Below, in pieces: positions 15,776 to 25,553 of a stretch of 64,000 bases of DNA. This stretch comes from Sphingomonas chungangi (GTDB lineage Bacteria > Pseudomonadota > Alphaproteobacteria > Sphingomonadales > Sphingomonadaceae). Under the pieces are notes generated by a model. That model worked only from the letters and a program-made list of their open reading frames with translations. It was not told the origin of the DNA and ran no database searches. Made by a program: the position numbers and the translations under genes. The stretch's first letter is position 1. Every line of letters starts with the position of its first letter. The stretch spans positions 186,001 through 250,000 of the forward strand of contig NZ_JACEIB010000027.1 in assembly GCF_013778325.1 (NCBI RefSeq), read 5' to 3'.

Positions 15776-15925
15776 CGGTGCGGCAGCCTAGCCCAACGGC
15801 GCGACGGTTTGAACCATCCCGTTGAACCCCCGGTGCGGTTCGGCCATTGTATGATTTGGTGTTGGCGTCCGCCTGCGCTATGTCGCACCTCACCTTGGGG
15901 GAAAGACGGGTTTTCGCGTTCCGAT

Positions 15926-17206
15926 ATGCAGGCATCCTTGAGGCTTCTCGCGCGCAGGCGATTCCTGCCGCTTTTCACCACCCAGTTTCTGGGGGCCTTC
16001 AACGACAATCTGTTCAAGACGTCGATGGTGATGCTCGTCACCTATCGGATCTTCTCGGACGATCATCTCGAGGCGGCCTTCAATGCCGCGGCCAACGCTC
16101 TCTATATCCTGCCCTTCTTCCTGTTTTCCGCACTCGCCGGCCAGTTGGCGGACTGCCGCGACAAGGCCTGGATCATCCGGCTGGTGAAGACTGCGGAGAT
16201 CGCCATCATGGCGGTCGGCGCGGTGGGCCTGCTCCTCCATTCGGTGACGCTGCTGCTGCTCGCGCTGTTCGCCATGGGCGCGCATTCCACCTTCATCGGC
16301 CCGATCAAATATGCGCTGCTGCCCCAGCACCTGCACCGTGACGAGGTACTCGGCGGCACCGGGCTGATCGAGGCCGGCACCTATATCGGTGTGCTGGTCG
16401 GCATCCTCGCGGGCGGCGTGATTCCCGCCCCTGCAGTCGCGGCGACGGTGCTGGCGATCGCGCTGATCGGCCGCGTCACCGGTGCCCAGGTTCCTCCGGC
16501 CCCGCCCGTGGTCGAGGATCACAGTATCGATCTGCATGTCGTGCGCGCTTCGATCCGCCTGGTGTCCGAGACGCTGCACGTGCCGCGCCTGATGCTGGCT
16601 GTGGCCGCGATCAGTTGTTTCTGGATGCAGGCGGCGATCCTCGGCACCCTGTTCGTGCCGCTAGTGAAGAATGTGCTGGAGGCGGACCAGGCCGTCGCGA
16701 CTTTGTTCCTCGCGGTCTTCTCGGTCGGCGTCGGCGTCGGCTCGATCGCCATCAATCGCCTGCTGGGAGGCACCGTTTCGGCCCGCTTCGCACCTGCCTC
16801 CGCCTTGCTGATGGGGGCCTGCCTGCTCGATCTCCATCATGTCGCCGCCCATTGGGATGCGCCGGACACGATGATCGGCTGGAAGGCCTTCGTAGCACTC
16901 GACCATGCCAAGCATGTGCTGCTCGATCTGTTCGGGGTCGCGGTGTTCGGCGGCATGTTCGTGGTGCCGCTGTACGCCTTCCTGACCACGACGGTGGACA
17001 AGCTTCACACCGCGCGCACGGTGGCGGCGAACAACATCGTCAATTCGGGTGCCATGGTGCTGGGCGCCTTGCTCTTCGCAGGCTTGGTGCGATTCGGCGT
17101 TCCGGTGGCGGATACGCTGCTGGTGACGGCGGCGGGCAGCGTCGCGGCGGCCGCCATCGCCTGGCGGCTGCATCGGGCGTGCGCGCCGGCGTTCAGCTCA
17201 ACATGA
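15926..17206 (+). CDS. MFS transporter, lysophospholipid transporter LplT-like
   Basis: A 426-residue polytopic protein with 12 predicted membrane segments. The first helix has QFLGAFNDNLFKTSMVML, a signature of the LplT/Aas-associated MFS group that flips lysophospholipids. HSTFIGPIKYALLPQHL is also characteristic of that group. The start at 15926 (MQASLRLLARRR) is chosen because the 39 residues upstream in this frame are Trp/Cys/Pro-rich and unlike a real N-terminus. No acyltransferase domain is fused. Its stop overlaps the convergent small membrane protein gene by 14 bases. Confidence 0.82.
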   Translation: MQASLRLLARRRFLPLFTTQFLGAFNDNLFKTSMVMLVTYRIFSDDHLEAAFNAAANALYILPFFLFSALAGQLADCRDKAWIIRLVKTAEIAIMAVGAVGLLLHSVTLLLLALFAMGAHSTFIGPIKYALLPQHLHRDEVLGGTGLIEAGTYIGVLVGILAGGVIPAPAVAATVLAIALIGRVTGAQVPPAPPVVEDHSIDLHVVRASIRLVSETLHVPRLMLAVAAISCFWMQAAILGTLFVPLVKNVLEADQAVATLFLAVFSVGVGVGSIAINRLLGGTVSARFAPASALLMGACLLDLHHVAAHWDAPDTMIGWKAFVALDHAKHVLLDLFGVAVFGGMFVVPLYAFLTTTVDKLHTARTVAANNIVNSGAMVLGALLFAGLVRFGVPVADTLLVTAAGSVAAAAIAWRLHRACAPAFSST

Positions 17207-17414
17207 TGATGAAGAAGATCAGTCCGGCAGCATAGCAGCCGGCGAAGAAGCGCAGATCCTCGCGCCAGGTCGGCCAGCGCGGTTCGGCCTGTTCCACCAC
17301 CTCGACAGGCATCGTGACCTGACAGGCCGGCGGCGCCAGCAGCAGCGGCTTGCGGCGACGGATCAGCGCCGCGGACAGCGACGGCTCGGTAAGCGTGGGC
17401 GATGCCTGAAACAT
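17193..17414 (-). CDS. Small single-pass membrane protein (hypothetical)
   Basis: A 73-residue frame with a polar, proline-containing N-terminal region and a C-terminal membrane segment (RFFAGCYAAGLIFFIIMLS). No clear ribosome-binding site. It overlaps the end of the convergent transporter gene by 14 bases. The composition resembles small C-tail-anchored proteins. Function unknown. Confidence 0.5.
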   Translation of the reverse strand: MFQASPTLTEPSLSAALIRRRKPLLLAPPACQVTMPVEVVEQAEPRWPTWREDLRFFAGCYAAGLIFFIIMLS

Positions 17415-17488
17415 GATCGCAGCTTAACGAACCGTTTACCCTTTGGGTGCAAAATTTCGCCGTCCCGGCCGTCCCGGCGCGGGACGTT

Positions 17489-18604
17489 TCAGGCGAAGCG
17501 CGTCTTCGGAATGTGCGTGATCCGGCAGGCGAGATCGGCCTCCCCACTCGCCACGATATAGCTGTCTCCGGCATCGACGATCCCGGTGGTGAAGACCACG
17601 GGCGTCGGCAGATAGAGCCGATGCGCGATCGGATGGGTCTGTTCCGGATCGGCCTCGATCAGGGGCACCTCGTCCTCCATGCGCAGGACCTTCGCTGGGT
17701 CGTCGCGATCGAGCAGTGCCCAGAAGGTGCGATACACACCCACCTTCTCCTGCGGCTCGACCCCGTGGTAGAGCATGAGCCAGCCTTTTTCCGTCAGGAT
17801 CGGGGGCGTACCGCCGCCGACCTTCATCGCAGACGTCGAGCCGCTCCGCGCACGCACGCCAGGCTGGTCGCAGGGTTTCCAGTGCAGTGCGTCCGGTGAA
17901 GATGCGAGGTGAATTACCGGCCCGCCGGCAAAACCCGCATCCTCGGGATAGGCGAAATAAAGCTCGCCGAGCGGCCGGGTGAGTGCCCAGAACTTGCCTC
18001 CCGGCTTGCCCTCGAACAGCAGCATGTCCTTGTTCTGGTGATCGAGAACGAGGCCCTCCAGCCGCCATTCGAACGCATCGTCCGACGTGTAGAGCGAAGT
18101 GCCGTGCCGCTCCGCCGAGCAAGAGCAGACGGTCATGTAATAGCGCCCGTCGATCGGGCTGATTCGGGGGTCCTCGATGCCATAATCCTGATAAGCAGCG
18201 CGCGGCTCGATCGCGCGATCGTAATGGACCGCGACGATCCCCCGCCCGTCAGGCGTCAGCTCGACCGGCAGCAGCCAACTCAGCGAGGTCAGCCCCATCT
18301 GCGGATAGGCGCCGCCCTTCACGAGAAAATAGCGCGGATCGGCCATATCGATCCGCTCGACATGATGCGGATCGAGCACATAGCCGTCCGCAGTCCAGCG
18401 GATCGCGCGGGCGTGATCGCCCTCGACAGGCGTCACCAGCGCCTCGGCGACGCGTACCATCAGCAGCAGATTGCCCGACCGCAGCCGGGTCAGCGCCGGG
18501 TTGAAGGCGCCGAGCACGAAGGTCGGCTCGGCGATCGAGCGCCGGAGCGGCGATCGCGCGAGATCGACGTCGTCGGGCGTGAAGATCAGATAGTCGTCGC
18601 TCAT
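17489..18604 (-). CDS. GH130-family glycosidase or phosphorylase
   Basis: A 371-residue cytosolic five-bladed beta-propeller protein of glycoside hydrolase family 130, which contains beta-mannoside phosphorylases and 1,2-mannosidases. Typical motifs are GAFNPALTRL near residue 32, GIEDPRISPIDGRYYM (catalytic Asp region), NKDMLLFEGK and GGTPPILTEKGWLMLYHG. The start at 18604 (MSDDYLIFTPDD) is used because the preceding frame is rich in arginine and lacks a ribosome-binding site. The exact substrate cannot be told from sequence. It is isolated from other sugar genes. Confidence 0.82.
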   Translation of the reverse strand: MSDDYLIFTPDDVDLARSPLRRSIAEPTFVLGAFNPALTRLRSGNLLLMVRVAEALVTPVEGDHARAIRWTADGYVLDPHHVERIDMADPRYFLVKGGAYPQMGLTSLSWLLPVELTPDGRGIVAVHYDRAIEPRAAYQDYGIEDPRISPIDGRYYMTVCSCSAERHGTSLYTSDDAFEWRLEGLVLDHQNKDMLLFEGKPGGKFWALTRPLGELYFAYPEDAGFAGGPVIHLASSPDALHWKPCDQPGVRARSGSTSAMKVGGGTPPILTEKGWLMLYHGVEPQEKVGVYRTFWALLDRDDPAKVLRMEDEVPLIEADPEQTHPIAHRLYLPTPVVFTTGIVDAGDSYIVASGEADLACRITHIPKTRFA

Positions 18605-18671
18605 GGGGCCTCCGCTTACCCGGGAACGCCGCGCCGCGCCCGCCCGTTCCTTGTGCTCGAGGAGATCGGAC

Positions 18672-18875
18672 ATGGCGAAGGTGAAGGCAGGCGACCGGGT
18701 GGAGTGGAACTCCCATGGCGGTACCGCGGAAGGCGAGGTCGTGAAGAAGGTCACGAGGCGGACCAGCGTGAAGGGCCACACGGTCGCGGCCTCGAAGGAC
18801 GATCCGCAGTTCATCGTCGAGACCGACGAGGGAAAGCGGGCGGCGCACAAGCCGGATGCGCTGCGGAAGGCCTAG
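18672..18875 (+). CDS. DUF2945 / hypervirulence-associated TUDOR-domain protein
   Basis: A 67-residue protein with the DUF2945 pattern: KAGDRVEWNSHGGTAEGEVV, then TSVKGHTVAASKDDPQFIVE and the ending KRAAHKPDALRK. The fold is a small SH3/Tudor-like barrel; the bacterial function is unknown. The ATG at 18672 follows GAGGAGA. It lies between two genes on the opposite strand and overlaps the end of nadE by 4 bases. Confidence 0.85.
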   Translation: MAKVKAGDRVEWNSHGGTAEGEVVKKVTRRTSVKGHTVAASKDDPQFIVETDEGKRAAHKPDALRKA

Positions 18876-20926
18876 GACGGTACCCGATCCAGCGCCGCCA
18901 GCCACGGGGCCGCCGTGCCGTCCGACGGTGCGCGCCAGTCTCCTCTCGGGCTCAGCGCCCCGGCCGTCGAGACCTTGGGGCCGTTCGGGATCGCCGAGCG
19001 CTTGAACTGACTGATCTGGAAAAAGCGGAACAGGAAGCGCTCCAGCCAATGCCGGATCGTCGGCAAGTCGTACGCTACCCTTTGCGCCTCGGGCACGCCG
19101 AGCGGCCATTCGCCTTTCTCCGCGTCGCCCCATGCCTGCAGCGCAAGATAGGCGATCTTGGCCGGGTCCATGCCCCAGCGCACGATATGGTGCAGGAAGA
19201 AATCGTTGAGTGCATAGGGACCGATCTTGGCCTCGGTCGACTGGATCGCACCGTCCGCACCCGCCGGCACCAGCTCGGGCGAGATTTCGGTGCCGAGGAT
19301 ACGGTCCAGCACCGTGTCCGTGGCGACGTCATACTGCCTCGTCTGGATGCACCAGCGGATCAGGAACTGGATGAGCGTCTTGGGCACGCCGCAATTGACC
19401 GCATAATGGCTCATCTGGTCGCCGACGCCGTAGGTGCACCATCCGAGCGCCAGCTCGGAGAGATCGCCGGTGCCGACCACCAATCCGTCACGCTGGTTGG
19501 CGAGGCGGAAGAGATAGTCGGTGCGCAGGCCCGCCTGCACATTCTCGAAGGTCACGTCATAGACCGGCTCGCCACCCGCGAAGGGGTGGTCCATATCCTC
19601 TAGCATCCGCGTGGCGGCCGGGCGGATGTCGATCTCGGCGCCGGTGATGCCGAGCGCCTCCATCAGTGCCCAGGCATTGCCTTTGGTGGCATCGCCGGTG
19701 GCGAAACCGGGCATGGTGAAGCCGAGAATATCGGAACGGCTGCGCCCCAGCCGGTCGAACGCCTTGGCGGCGACGATCAGCGCGTGGGTGGAATCGAGGC
19801 CGCCGGAGACGCCGATCACCAGCCGTTTCGCGCCCGACGCTGCGACGCGCTTGAGCAAGCCCTCCACCTGGATGTTGAACGCCTCATAGCAATCCTCGTC
19901 GAGCCGGGCGGGATGATCGGGCACGAACGGGAAGCGCGCGACGGCGCGTTTCAGGCCGATATCGGCAAAGACCGGCTGGCGATCGAAGCTCACCCGCCGA
20001 TAGCGCGTCTCGGGATGGCCGGCGGCGGCGGCGGCGTCGTTGAAGGTGCCGAAGCGCATCCTTTCGGCGCGCAGGCGACCGGTGTCGACATCGGCGATGG
20101 TCAATTCCGCCGTGCCCGAGAAACGCGAAGAGGCGGCCAGTTCGTCGCCCAGCTCATAGACGAACGCCTGCCCGTCCCAGCTCAGATCGGTGGTGCTCTC
20201 GCCCGGCCCGGCGGCGGCGAAGGCGTAGGCCGAGCAGGTCCGCGCAGAATGTGCCGCCGCCAGCATCGCCCGCTCGCGCGCCTTGCCGATGACGGTGTTG
20301 GAGGCCGAGAGGTTGCACAGGATCAGCGCGCCCGCCAGAGCGGCGCTGGTGGAGGGCGGCGTCGGCGCCCAATAATCCTCGCAGATTTCCGCCGCGAAGA
20401 CGAAACCGGGCAGATCGGAGGCGGCGAAGATCAGGTCGGTGCCGAACGGCACCGCCTCGCCGCCGATCTCGACACTCAGCCCGGTAAGGCCGACGCCCGG
20501 CGCGAACCAGCGCTTCTCGTAATATTCGCGGTAATTGGGCAGGAAGCTCTTGGGCACGATGCCGAGCAGCCGCCCCCGCGCAATCGCATAAACGCAATTG
20601 TAGAGCCGCCCGTTCCTCAGCAGCGGCGCGCCGACCAGCAGCACCGGCTTCAGCTTCTTGCTGCCCGCCACGACGGCCGCGATCGCCGCCCCGGTCGCGG
20701 CGATAAAGCCGTCCTGCAGATGGAGATCGTCGACCGCGTAGGAGGAGATGTTGAGCTCCGGATAGACGACGAGATCGACACCCGCCGCATCCGCCTCGCT
20801 CGCTAGTGCCAGCGCCGCCTCGGCATTGCGCGCAGGATCCCCGGCGGTCGCGATCGGGGTCGCCGCCGCCACGCGCACGAAGCCGTGGGCGTGGATCGAG
20901 TGGAAATGCCTGTCCGCCTTGCTCAA
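18872..20926 (-). CDS. nadE: Glutamine-dependent NAD+ synthetase
   Basis: A 684-residue two-domain enzyme converting nicotinic acid adenine dinucleotide to NAD with ammonia from glutamine. The N-terminal nitrilase-like glutaminase has the triad Glu57 ([10 protein letters not shown]), Lys126 ([14 protein letters not shown]) and Cys182 ([11 protein letters not shown]). The C-terminal synthetase has the P-loop [14 protein letters not shown] near residue 370 and [12 protein letters not shown]. Length and motifs match the mycobacterial NadE type. Divergent from the DUF4287 gene. Confidence 0.96.
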   Translation of the reverse strand: MSKADRHFHSIHAHGFVRVAAATPIATAGDPARNAEAALALASEADAAGVDLVVYPELNISSYAVDDLHLQDGFIAATGAAIAAVVAGSKKLKPVLLVGAPLLRNGRLYNCVYAIARGRLLGIVPKSFLPNYREYYEKRWFAPGVGLTGLSVEIGGEAVPFGTDLIFAASDLPGFVFAAEICEDYWAPTPPSTSAALAGALILCNLSASNTVIGKARERAMLAAAHSARTCSAYAFAAAGPGESTTDLSWDGQAFVYELGDELAASSRFSGTAELTIADVDTGRLRAERMRFGTFNDAAAAAGHPETRYRRVSFDRQPVFADIGLKRAVARFPFVPDHPARLDEDCYEAFNIQVEGLLKRVAASGAKRLVIGVSGGLDSTHALIVAAKAFDRLGRSRSDILGFTMPGFATGDATKGNAWALMEALGITGAEIDIRPAATRMLEDMDHPFAGGEPVYDVTFENVQAGLRTDYLFRLANQRDGLVVGTGDLSELALGWCTYGVGDQMSHYAVNCGVPKTLIQFLIRWCIQTRQYDVATDTVLDRILGTEISPELVPAGADGAIQSTEAKIGPYALNDFFLHHIVRWGMDPAKIAYLALQAWGDAEKGEWPLGVPEAQRVAYDLPTIRHWLERFLFRFFQISQFKRSAIPNGPKVSTAGALSPRGDWRAPSDGTAAPWLAALDRVPS

Positions 20927-20998
20927 CCGCTTGCTCCGGGCCTGTTTCGCCTCCGCATCTAGCGCCTTATGATCGCCAGCGCATCAGGGAGGATGACC

Positions 20999-21571
20999 AT
21001 GCCCGCACCCGTCGAGACGATGACCGCGCAGCAGAAGGCCTGGATGGCCTCGATCAGGGAGAATCTGGTCAGGGAGACCGGCAAGACGCTGGACGAATGG
21101 GCCGTCATCGCCCGCACCTGCCCGGAGACGAGGCATCGCGCCCGGCTCGGCTGGATGAAGGAGCATTACGGGCTCGGGCAGAATCGGGCCTCGGTCATTC
21201 TCAACATCGCCTTTCCATCGGATACCGGGTGGAGTCAGCCCGATACGCTTGCCGACACGTTGTGGAAGGATGCCGGCCTGCGCGCGATCTTCGAGGCGGT
21301 GAAGGCCGAGATCACGGCCCTGCCCGACGTGGTGATCGGCCAGCGCAAGACCTATTCGGCCTTCTCACGCGCCTATCAGTTCGCCGCGCTTCGGCCGGAC
21401 AAGGGGGCGGTGCTGCTTGGCCTCGCAGTGGAACCTGATGTGGCGCCGGGCCTGGCTGCGCCGAAACGGACTGTCTGGTCGGAACGGCTGAAGAGCGAGG
21501 TTCGGCTTAGCGTGATCGCCGATCTCGCTCCGCTCAAGGCGACGATCCGGCAGGCGTGGGAGGCATCCTGA
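20999..21571 (+). CDS. DUF4287 / DUF5655 domain protein
   Basis: A 190-residue cytosolic protein. The N-terminal DUF4287 part contains TGKTLDEWAVIARTCPETRH and LGWMKEHYGLGQNRAS. The C-terminal part, with ALPDVVIGQRKTYSAFSRA and later VRLSVIADLAPLKATIRQAW, matches DUF5655-type proteins. Function unknown. The start at 20999 is favoured by GGGAGG six bases upstream; an in-frame ATG at 20993 is adjacent. Confidence 0.8.
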   Translation: MPAPVETMTAQQKAWMASIRENLVRETGKTLDEWAVIARTCPETRHRARLGWMKEHYGLGQNRASVILNIAFPSDTGWSQPDTLADTLWKDAGLRAIFEAVKAEITALPDVVIGQRKTYSAFSRAYQFAALRPDKGAVLLGLAVEPDVAPGLAAPKRTVWSERLKSEVRLSVIADLAPLKATIRQAWEAS

Positions 21572-21634
21572 TCACACTGGCGCAACCGGAGCGCCATCGC
21601 CATATCGCCCTCTCGAAAGAGGGAGAGGGATACA

Positions 21635-22102
21635 GTGAGCGTAGCGTTCCGCCGCGAGAGCGACGACGAGCATAAGGAACCGAAATTCGAGCTGCCGCTG
21701 CCGCCGGGGCCAAATCTGGTCACCGCGCGCGGCCTGGCTCTGATCGAAGCGAAGGTGGCGGAACTAGAGGCGATCGACGCCGCCCCCCTCCCCGATGCCG
21801 AGCGCGAGCAGCATCTGCGAGTGCTGCGTTACTGGCGTACCCGGCAGGCGACCGCCCAGCCCGCCCCGCCGCCGCCGGAAGACGAGGTGGCCTTCGGCTC
21901 GCGCGTCTCCTTTGCGTTGAATGGCCAGACGAAGCGGATCGACATCGTCGGCGACGATGAGGCCGATCCGAACGAGGGCCGGATCGCGTTCTCGGCCCCG
22001 CTCGCCCGCGCGCTGATCGGAGGCTATGCGGGCGAGAAGGTCGATTTCGGCGGCGAGACCGAGGCGATCGAGATCCTCTCGACGGAAACCATCCCCGACT
22101 GA
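21635..22102 (+). CDS. GreA/GreB-type transcription elongation factor-like protein
   Basis: A 155-residue protein with a GTG start. A short coiled N-terminal region (LIEAKVAELEAIDAAPLPDA) is followed by a C-terminal FKBP-like domain (VAFGSRVSFALNGQ, IDIVGDDEADPNEGRIAFSA, LARALIGGYAGEKVDFGG) as in GreA/GreB C-terminal domains. It is shorter in the coiled-coil arm than true GreA, so it may bind RNA polymerase without classic cleavage activity. A GAGGGAGAGGG run lies before the start. A quinone reductase gene follows. Confidence 0.75.
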   Translation: MSVAFRRESDDEHKEPKFELPLPPGPNLVTARGLALIEAKVAELEAIDAAPLPDAEREQHLRVLRYWRTRQATAQPAPPPPEDEVAFGSRVSFALNGQTKRIDIVGDDEADPNEGRIAFSAPLARALIGGYAGEKVDFGGETEAIEILSTETIPD

Positions 22103-22113
22103 CGGAGAATTCC

Positions 22114-23088
22114 ATGTCCGATTTCCGCATGATCGTCCGCCGGCATGGCGGCCCGGAGCGGATTGAGCGTGAGGAGATCGCGCCGACCGAGCCAGGCGCC
22201 GGCGAGGCGCGTATCCGCCAGACCGCGATCGGGCTGAACTTCATCGATACCTATCATCGCACCGGCCTCTACCCGGTCGATCTGCCCTCGGGCCTTGGCA
22301 ACGAGGCTGCGGGTGTCGTGGAGGCGGTCGGCGACGGGGTGACCGATCTGAAGGTCGGCGATCGTGCGGCCTACGCACTCGGCAAGCCCGGCAGTTACGC
22401 CACCGTCCGGACGGTGCCGGCCGATCTGCTCGTCCCCTTGCCTGATACCGTCGACGATCGCACCGCCGCCGCCGCGATGCTCAAGGGCATGACCGCTGCT
22501 TATCTGATCGGGCCATGCGCGAAGATCGAGGCTGGGCAACATGTGCTGGTCCATGCGGCCGCCGGCGGGGTCGGCTCCATCCTCGTGCAATGGCTTGGGG
22601 CGATCGGGGCGACCGTGATCGCGCACGCCGGATCCGAGGAGAAGGCGGTAATCGCCAAGCAGCTGGGCGCGCATCACGCCTTCTCCTGCCCGATGGATGA
22701 GCTGGCGGCTCGGGTGCGCGAGATCACGGACGGCAGGGGTGTTGAGGCGGTTCTGGACGGCGTCGGCAAGGCCAGCTGGGATGCGTCGATCGGCTCGATC
22801 GCGATACGCGGTATCGTCGTAACCTATGGCAATGCAAGCGGCCCGGTGCCGCCGATCGATCCGCTCGTGCTGTCGAAAGCCGGCTCGATCTTCGTCACCC
22901 GGCCCACCCTCTTCAGCTATGCGAGCGACGCCGCGGAACGGCGCGACCTTGCCGGCCGGCTGTTCGAGCGGATCGGGAACGGCCTCACCATTCCGATCGG
23001 CCGGATCTTCGCGCTCGCCGATGCTGCGGATGCACATAGGGCACTCGAATCCCGCTCGACCACTGGCTCGACCCTGCTGCTGCCCTAA
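22114..23088 (+). CDS. NADPH:quinone oxidoreductase (QorA-like, MDR family)
   Basis: A 324-residue medium-chain dehydrogenase of the zinc-free quinone reductase group. GLNFIDTYHRTGLYPVDLPS is the QOR signature near residue 45. The NADPH-binding Rossmann motif is HAAAGGVGSILVQWLG near residue 146. It reduces quinones with NADPH in the cytosol. GGAG precedes the start and the gene begins 11 bases after the GreA-like gene, suggesting cotranscription. Confidence 0.9.
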   Translation: MSDFRMIVRRHGGPERIEREEIAPTEPGAGEARIRQTAIGLNFIDTYHRTGLYPVDLPSGLGNEAAGVVEAVGDGVTDLKVGDRAAYALGKPGSYATVRTVPADLLVPLPDTVDDRTAAAAMLKGMTAAYLIGPCAKIEAGQHVLVHAAAGGVGSILVQWLGAIGATVIAHAGSEEKAVIAKQLGAHHAFSCPMDELAARVREITDGRGVEAVLDGVGKASWDASIGSIAIRGIVVTYGNASGPVPPIDPLVLSKAGSIFVTRPTLFSYASDAAERRDLAGRLFERIGNGLTIPIGRIFALADAADAHRALESRSTTGSTLLLP

Positions 23089-23174
23089 ATCGCCCGAAAA
23101 ATGCCGGAGACACTGGACCTTCGCCATTTCGAGCGTCTATGTGGTCGACCTTCGTTAAGGAGGAGACGAGTTCC

Positions 23175-23450
23175 ATGAACAACACCGAGCTCGCCGAGCA
23201 GATTGCTGCCGGCCACGGCCTGTCGAAGGCGGACGCCCGTAAGGTCGTCGACGCCGTTTTCGCCGCCATCACCGATGCGGCCGCCAAGGGCACCGAAGTT
23301 TCCATCTCGGGCTTCGGCAAGTTCAAGGTGAAGGACAGCCCGGCTCGCGAAGGCCGTAACCCGGCCACGGGTGCGGCGATGACCATCGCCGCGTCCAAGA
23401 AGCTCGGCTTCTCGCCGGCCAAGGCCGTCAAGGACAAGCTGAACGGCTAA
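23175..23450 (+). CDS. hup: HU-family DNA-binding protein
   Basis: A 91-residue histone-like protein that bends and compacts DNA. The conserved HU features are LAEQIAAGHGLSKADARKVV, the loop GFGKFKVKDSPAREGRNPAT and the C-terminal KKLGFSPAKAVKD. The start at 23175 (MNNTELAEQIA) follows AAGGAGGAGA. The upstream 86 bases hold its promoter region. Whether it is the HU-alpha or HU-beta type cannot be decided here. Confidence 0.95.
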   Translation: MNNTELAEQIAAGHGLSKADARKVVDAVFAAITDAAAKGTEVSISGFGKFKVKDSPAREGRNPATGAAMTIAASKKLGFSPAKAVKDKLNG

Positions 23451-23469
23451 GTCCCCAAGAAACTGACTT

Positions 23470-23946
23470 GTGAGTCTCGATAGCGTTCGCGCCTTCCTTC
23501 TGGAAAAAGCGCCCGATATCAAGATTATAGACCAAGGTGCCAGTACCGCCACGGTGTCCGAGGCGGCGCTGGCACTGGGAGTCGAGCCCGGGCAGATCGC
23601 CAAGACCCTGTCCATCAGGGTCAATGACGACGCCATATTGATCGTCGCGAGAGGCGACGCCCGGCTCGACAACCGCAAGACCAAGGCCGTCTTCGGAGGC
23701 CGCCCGCGGATGCTGGGCGCCGAGGAGGTCGAAGCGCTTACCGGCCATCCGATCGGCGGCGTCTGCCCCTTCGGGCTCGCCACGCCCCTCCCCATCTACT
23801 GCGACCAGTCGCTCAGGGATTTCGCGGACGTATATCCGGCCGCCGGATCGCGGACCTCTTCGGTGCGGCTCACGCCAGAACGACTCGCCGATCTGGTCGG
23901 CGCGCGCTGGATCGACGTCTGCTCGCTACCGGCCCTCGCCGACTAA
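23470..23946 (+). CDS. YbaK/EbsC-family aminoacyl-tRNA deacylase-like protein
   Basis: A 158-residue protein with GTG start. The YbaK fold motifs are visible: a conserved lysine in QIAKTLSIRV, ARGDARLDNRKTK and the C-terminal GGVCPFGLATPLPIYCD. These proteins hydrolyse mischarged tRNAs such as Cys-tRNA(Pro) or related substrates in the cytosol. It begins 19 bases after hup and overlaps the convergent acetyltransferase gene by 21 bases. Confidence 0.88.
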   Translation: MSLDSVRAFLLEKAPDIKIIDQGASTATVSEAALALGVEPGQIAKTLSIRVNDDAILIVARGDARLDNRKTKAVFGGRPRMLGAEEVEALTGHPIGGVCPFGLATPLPIYCDQSLRDFADVYPAAGSRTSSVRLTPERLADLVGARWIDVCSLPALAD

Positions 23947-24456
23947 CGGCTTCGCCAGCACGACATCTTCGCAATCCTGGCTGCCGACCCGGAAGCGGCG
24001 CTCGCCGATCTTTTCGAAGCCGTGGCGCCGATAGAAAGCCAGCGCCCGCACATTGCCAACGAAGACGCCCAGCAGCAGGCGCTTCGCCCCCATCGCCTCG
24101 GCATGCGCCGTCGACCGTCCCATCAGTGCGGCGCCCAGACCGGTACCGTGCGTGCGCGAGAAGCTGTAGATCCGCTTGAGCTCGATATCGCCGGGTTCGG
24201 CCTGTACCAGCTTCGGCGACGCCACCAAGGCGTAGCCGAGCGGCGCGCCGCCCGTCCGCGCCTCCGCCACCCAGGCGGCGCTGTCGGGATGACCGAGCAA
24301 AGCGCGATAGGTCTCCGCACCATGCTCCGCGGCGCAGTGCGCGACGATCGCGTCGCCTTCCAGCAAGCCCGCAAAGGTTTCGAGAAACGTCGCCCCGCCG
24401 ATCAGCGCCAGCCGCTCTGCATCCTCGATACCCGCCTGCCGCAACCGCCATTCCAC
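23926..24456 (-). CDS. GNAT-family N-acetyltransferase
   Basis: A protein of about 176 residues with the acetyl-CoA pyrophosphate loop in SRTHGTGLGAALM and the GNAT C-terminal pattern LLLGVFVGNVRALAFYRRHG. The GTG start at 24456 (MEWRLRQAGIEDAERL) is chosen because AGGAGA lies seven bases upstream; the ATG at 24462 is too close to this site, and the longer frame to 24501 has none. The substrate is unknown. It overlaps the convergent YbaK gene by 21 bases. Confidence 0.82.
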   Translation of the reverse strand: MEWRLRQAGIEDAERLALIGGATFLETFAGLLEGDAIVAHCAAEHGAETYRALLGHPDSAAWVAEARTGGAPLGYALVASPKLVQAEPGDIELKRIYSFSRTHGTGLGAALMGRSTAHAEAMGAKRLLLGVFVGNVRALAFYRRHGFEKIGERRFRVGSQDCEDVVLAKPLVGEGR

Positions 24457-24569
24457 GCACATTCTCCTGATTTGCGCCGCCGCCTTAGACGAAGGTCGCA
24501 ACCCATCCCACTCTCAACCCCTGGGTAACCAATCCAGATTAGCCATCCGACATTGACCGGAGGACGTAA

Positions 24570-25553
24570 GTGCAGCGGAAACCCCCGACCGCTTCTCCAT
24601 TGACGAAATTCTTCGCGCGCGCGGCGGAGGCATCGATGCGCCTTTCGCGCTCGCGCGCCTGGGCGCTGCTTGGTGCCGGCCTGGTGGCGACGATCGTCAT
24701 CGATCATGTAACCGGCCCGCAGGTCAACGTCGTCATCCTCTATCTCGGCCTCGCCTGCTTCGGTTCCTGGTGCCTGGGCGAGCGCGTGGGGCTTGGTATC
24801 GGTGCGGTTTCGGTCGTCATGCTCGGCCACATCAACGGGTTCGGCGCGCCCGGACAGGTTGCGGCGATCAAGCCTGTGGCGCTCGCATGGAACATGATCG
24901 GCCGCTCGCTCTCCATGACGGTGATGGTCGCGCTCGCCAGCGGGCTGCGGCACTCGCTCGATCACGCGCGCTGGAGCGCGACCACCGATCCGCTCACCGG
25001 TGTGCTCAACAAGGCCGGCTTCAACCGCCGCCTGCGCGCGCTGATCAGTCATGCCCAGCGACGCCAGGAATCGGTCGTGCTGGCCTATGTCGATCTCGAC
25101 GGCTTCAAGGGCGTCAACGACGGCTTCGGCCATGCCGCCGGCGACACCTTGCTCTGCGACTTTGCAGAGAAGGGCGCCGATGCGATCCGCGCGCACGATC
25201 TGTTCGCGCGCATCGGCGGCGACGAATTCGTGACGCTGATGACCGTTCCCAATTGCGGCCAGGGCGACGTTGCGGCCGAGGCACTGCATTATCGGCTCAG
25301 CCGCATCCTGCGCGACACCGGCTATGCCGTGACGTGCAGCATGGGCGCCATGGTGGTCGAGGCCAACAAGATCGCAAGCACGAACAGGCTGATAGAGGCA
25401 GCCGATGGTCTGATGTACGAAGTGAAAAAGTCGGGTAAGAATGCACTGCGCGTCGCGCGGCTGGATCTCCAGCCGACCATAACCGAACTGCCGGCGAGGC
25501 CCATGCCCGATCGGCGGCTGGCGACGCAGGAGGGGATGGCCGACGCGGCATGA
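24570..25553 (+). CDS. Membrane-anchored diguanylate cyclase (GGDEF)
   Basis: A 327-residue c-di-GMP synthase. The N-terminal half has about four membrane segments (about residues 28-120). The GGDEF domain has the intact active site GGDEF at residues 216-220 and an RxxD product-inhibition site at 207-210, five residues before it. DLDGFKGVNDGFGHAAGD is the usual metal/GTP region. GTG start after GGAGG. The stop overlaps the start of a GAF protein gene by 4 bases, so the latter may be a partner sensor. Confidence 0.9.
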   Translation: MQRKPPTASPLTKFFARAAEASMRLSRSRAWALLGAGLVATIVIDHVTGPQVNVVILYLGLACFGSWCLGERVGLGIGAVSVVMLGHINGFGAPGQVAAIKPVALAWNMIGRSLSMTVMVALASGLRHSLDHARWSATTDPLTGVLNKAGFNRRLRALISHAQRRQESVVLAYVDLDGFKGVNDGFGHAAGDTLLCDFAEKGADAIRAHDLFARIGGDEFVTLMTVPNCGQGDVAAEALHYRLSRILRDTGYAVTCSMGAMVVEANKIASTNRLIEAADGLMYEVKKSGKNALRVARLDLQPTITELPARPMPDRRLATQEGMADAA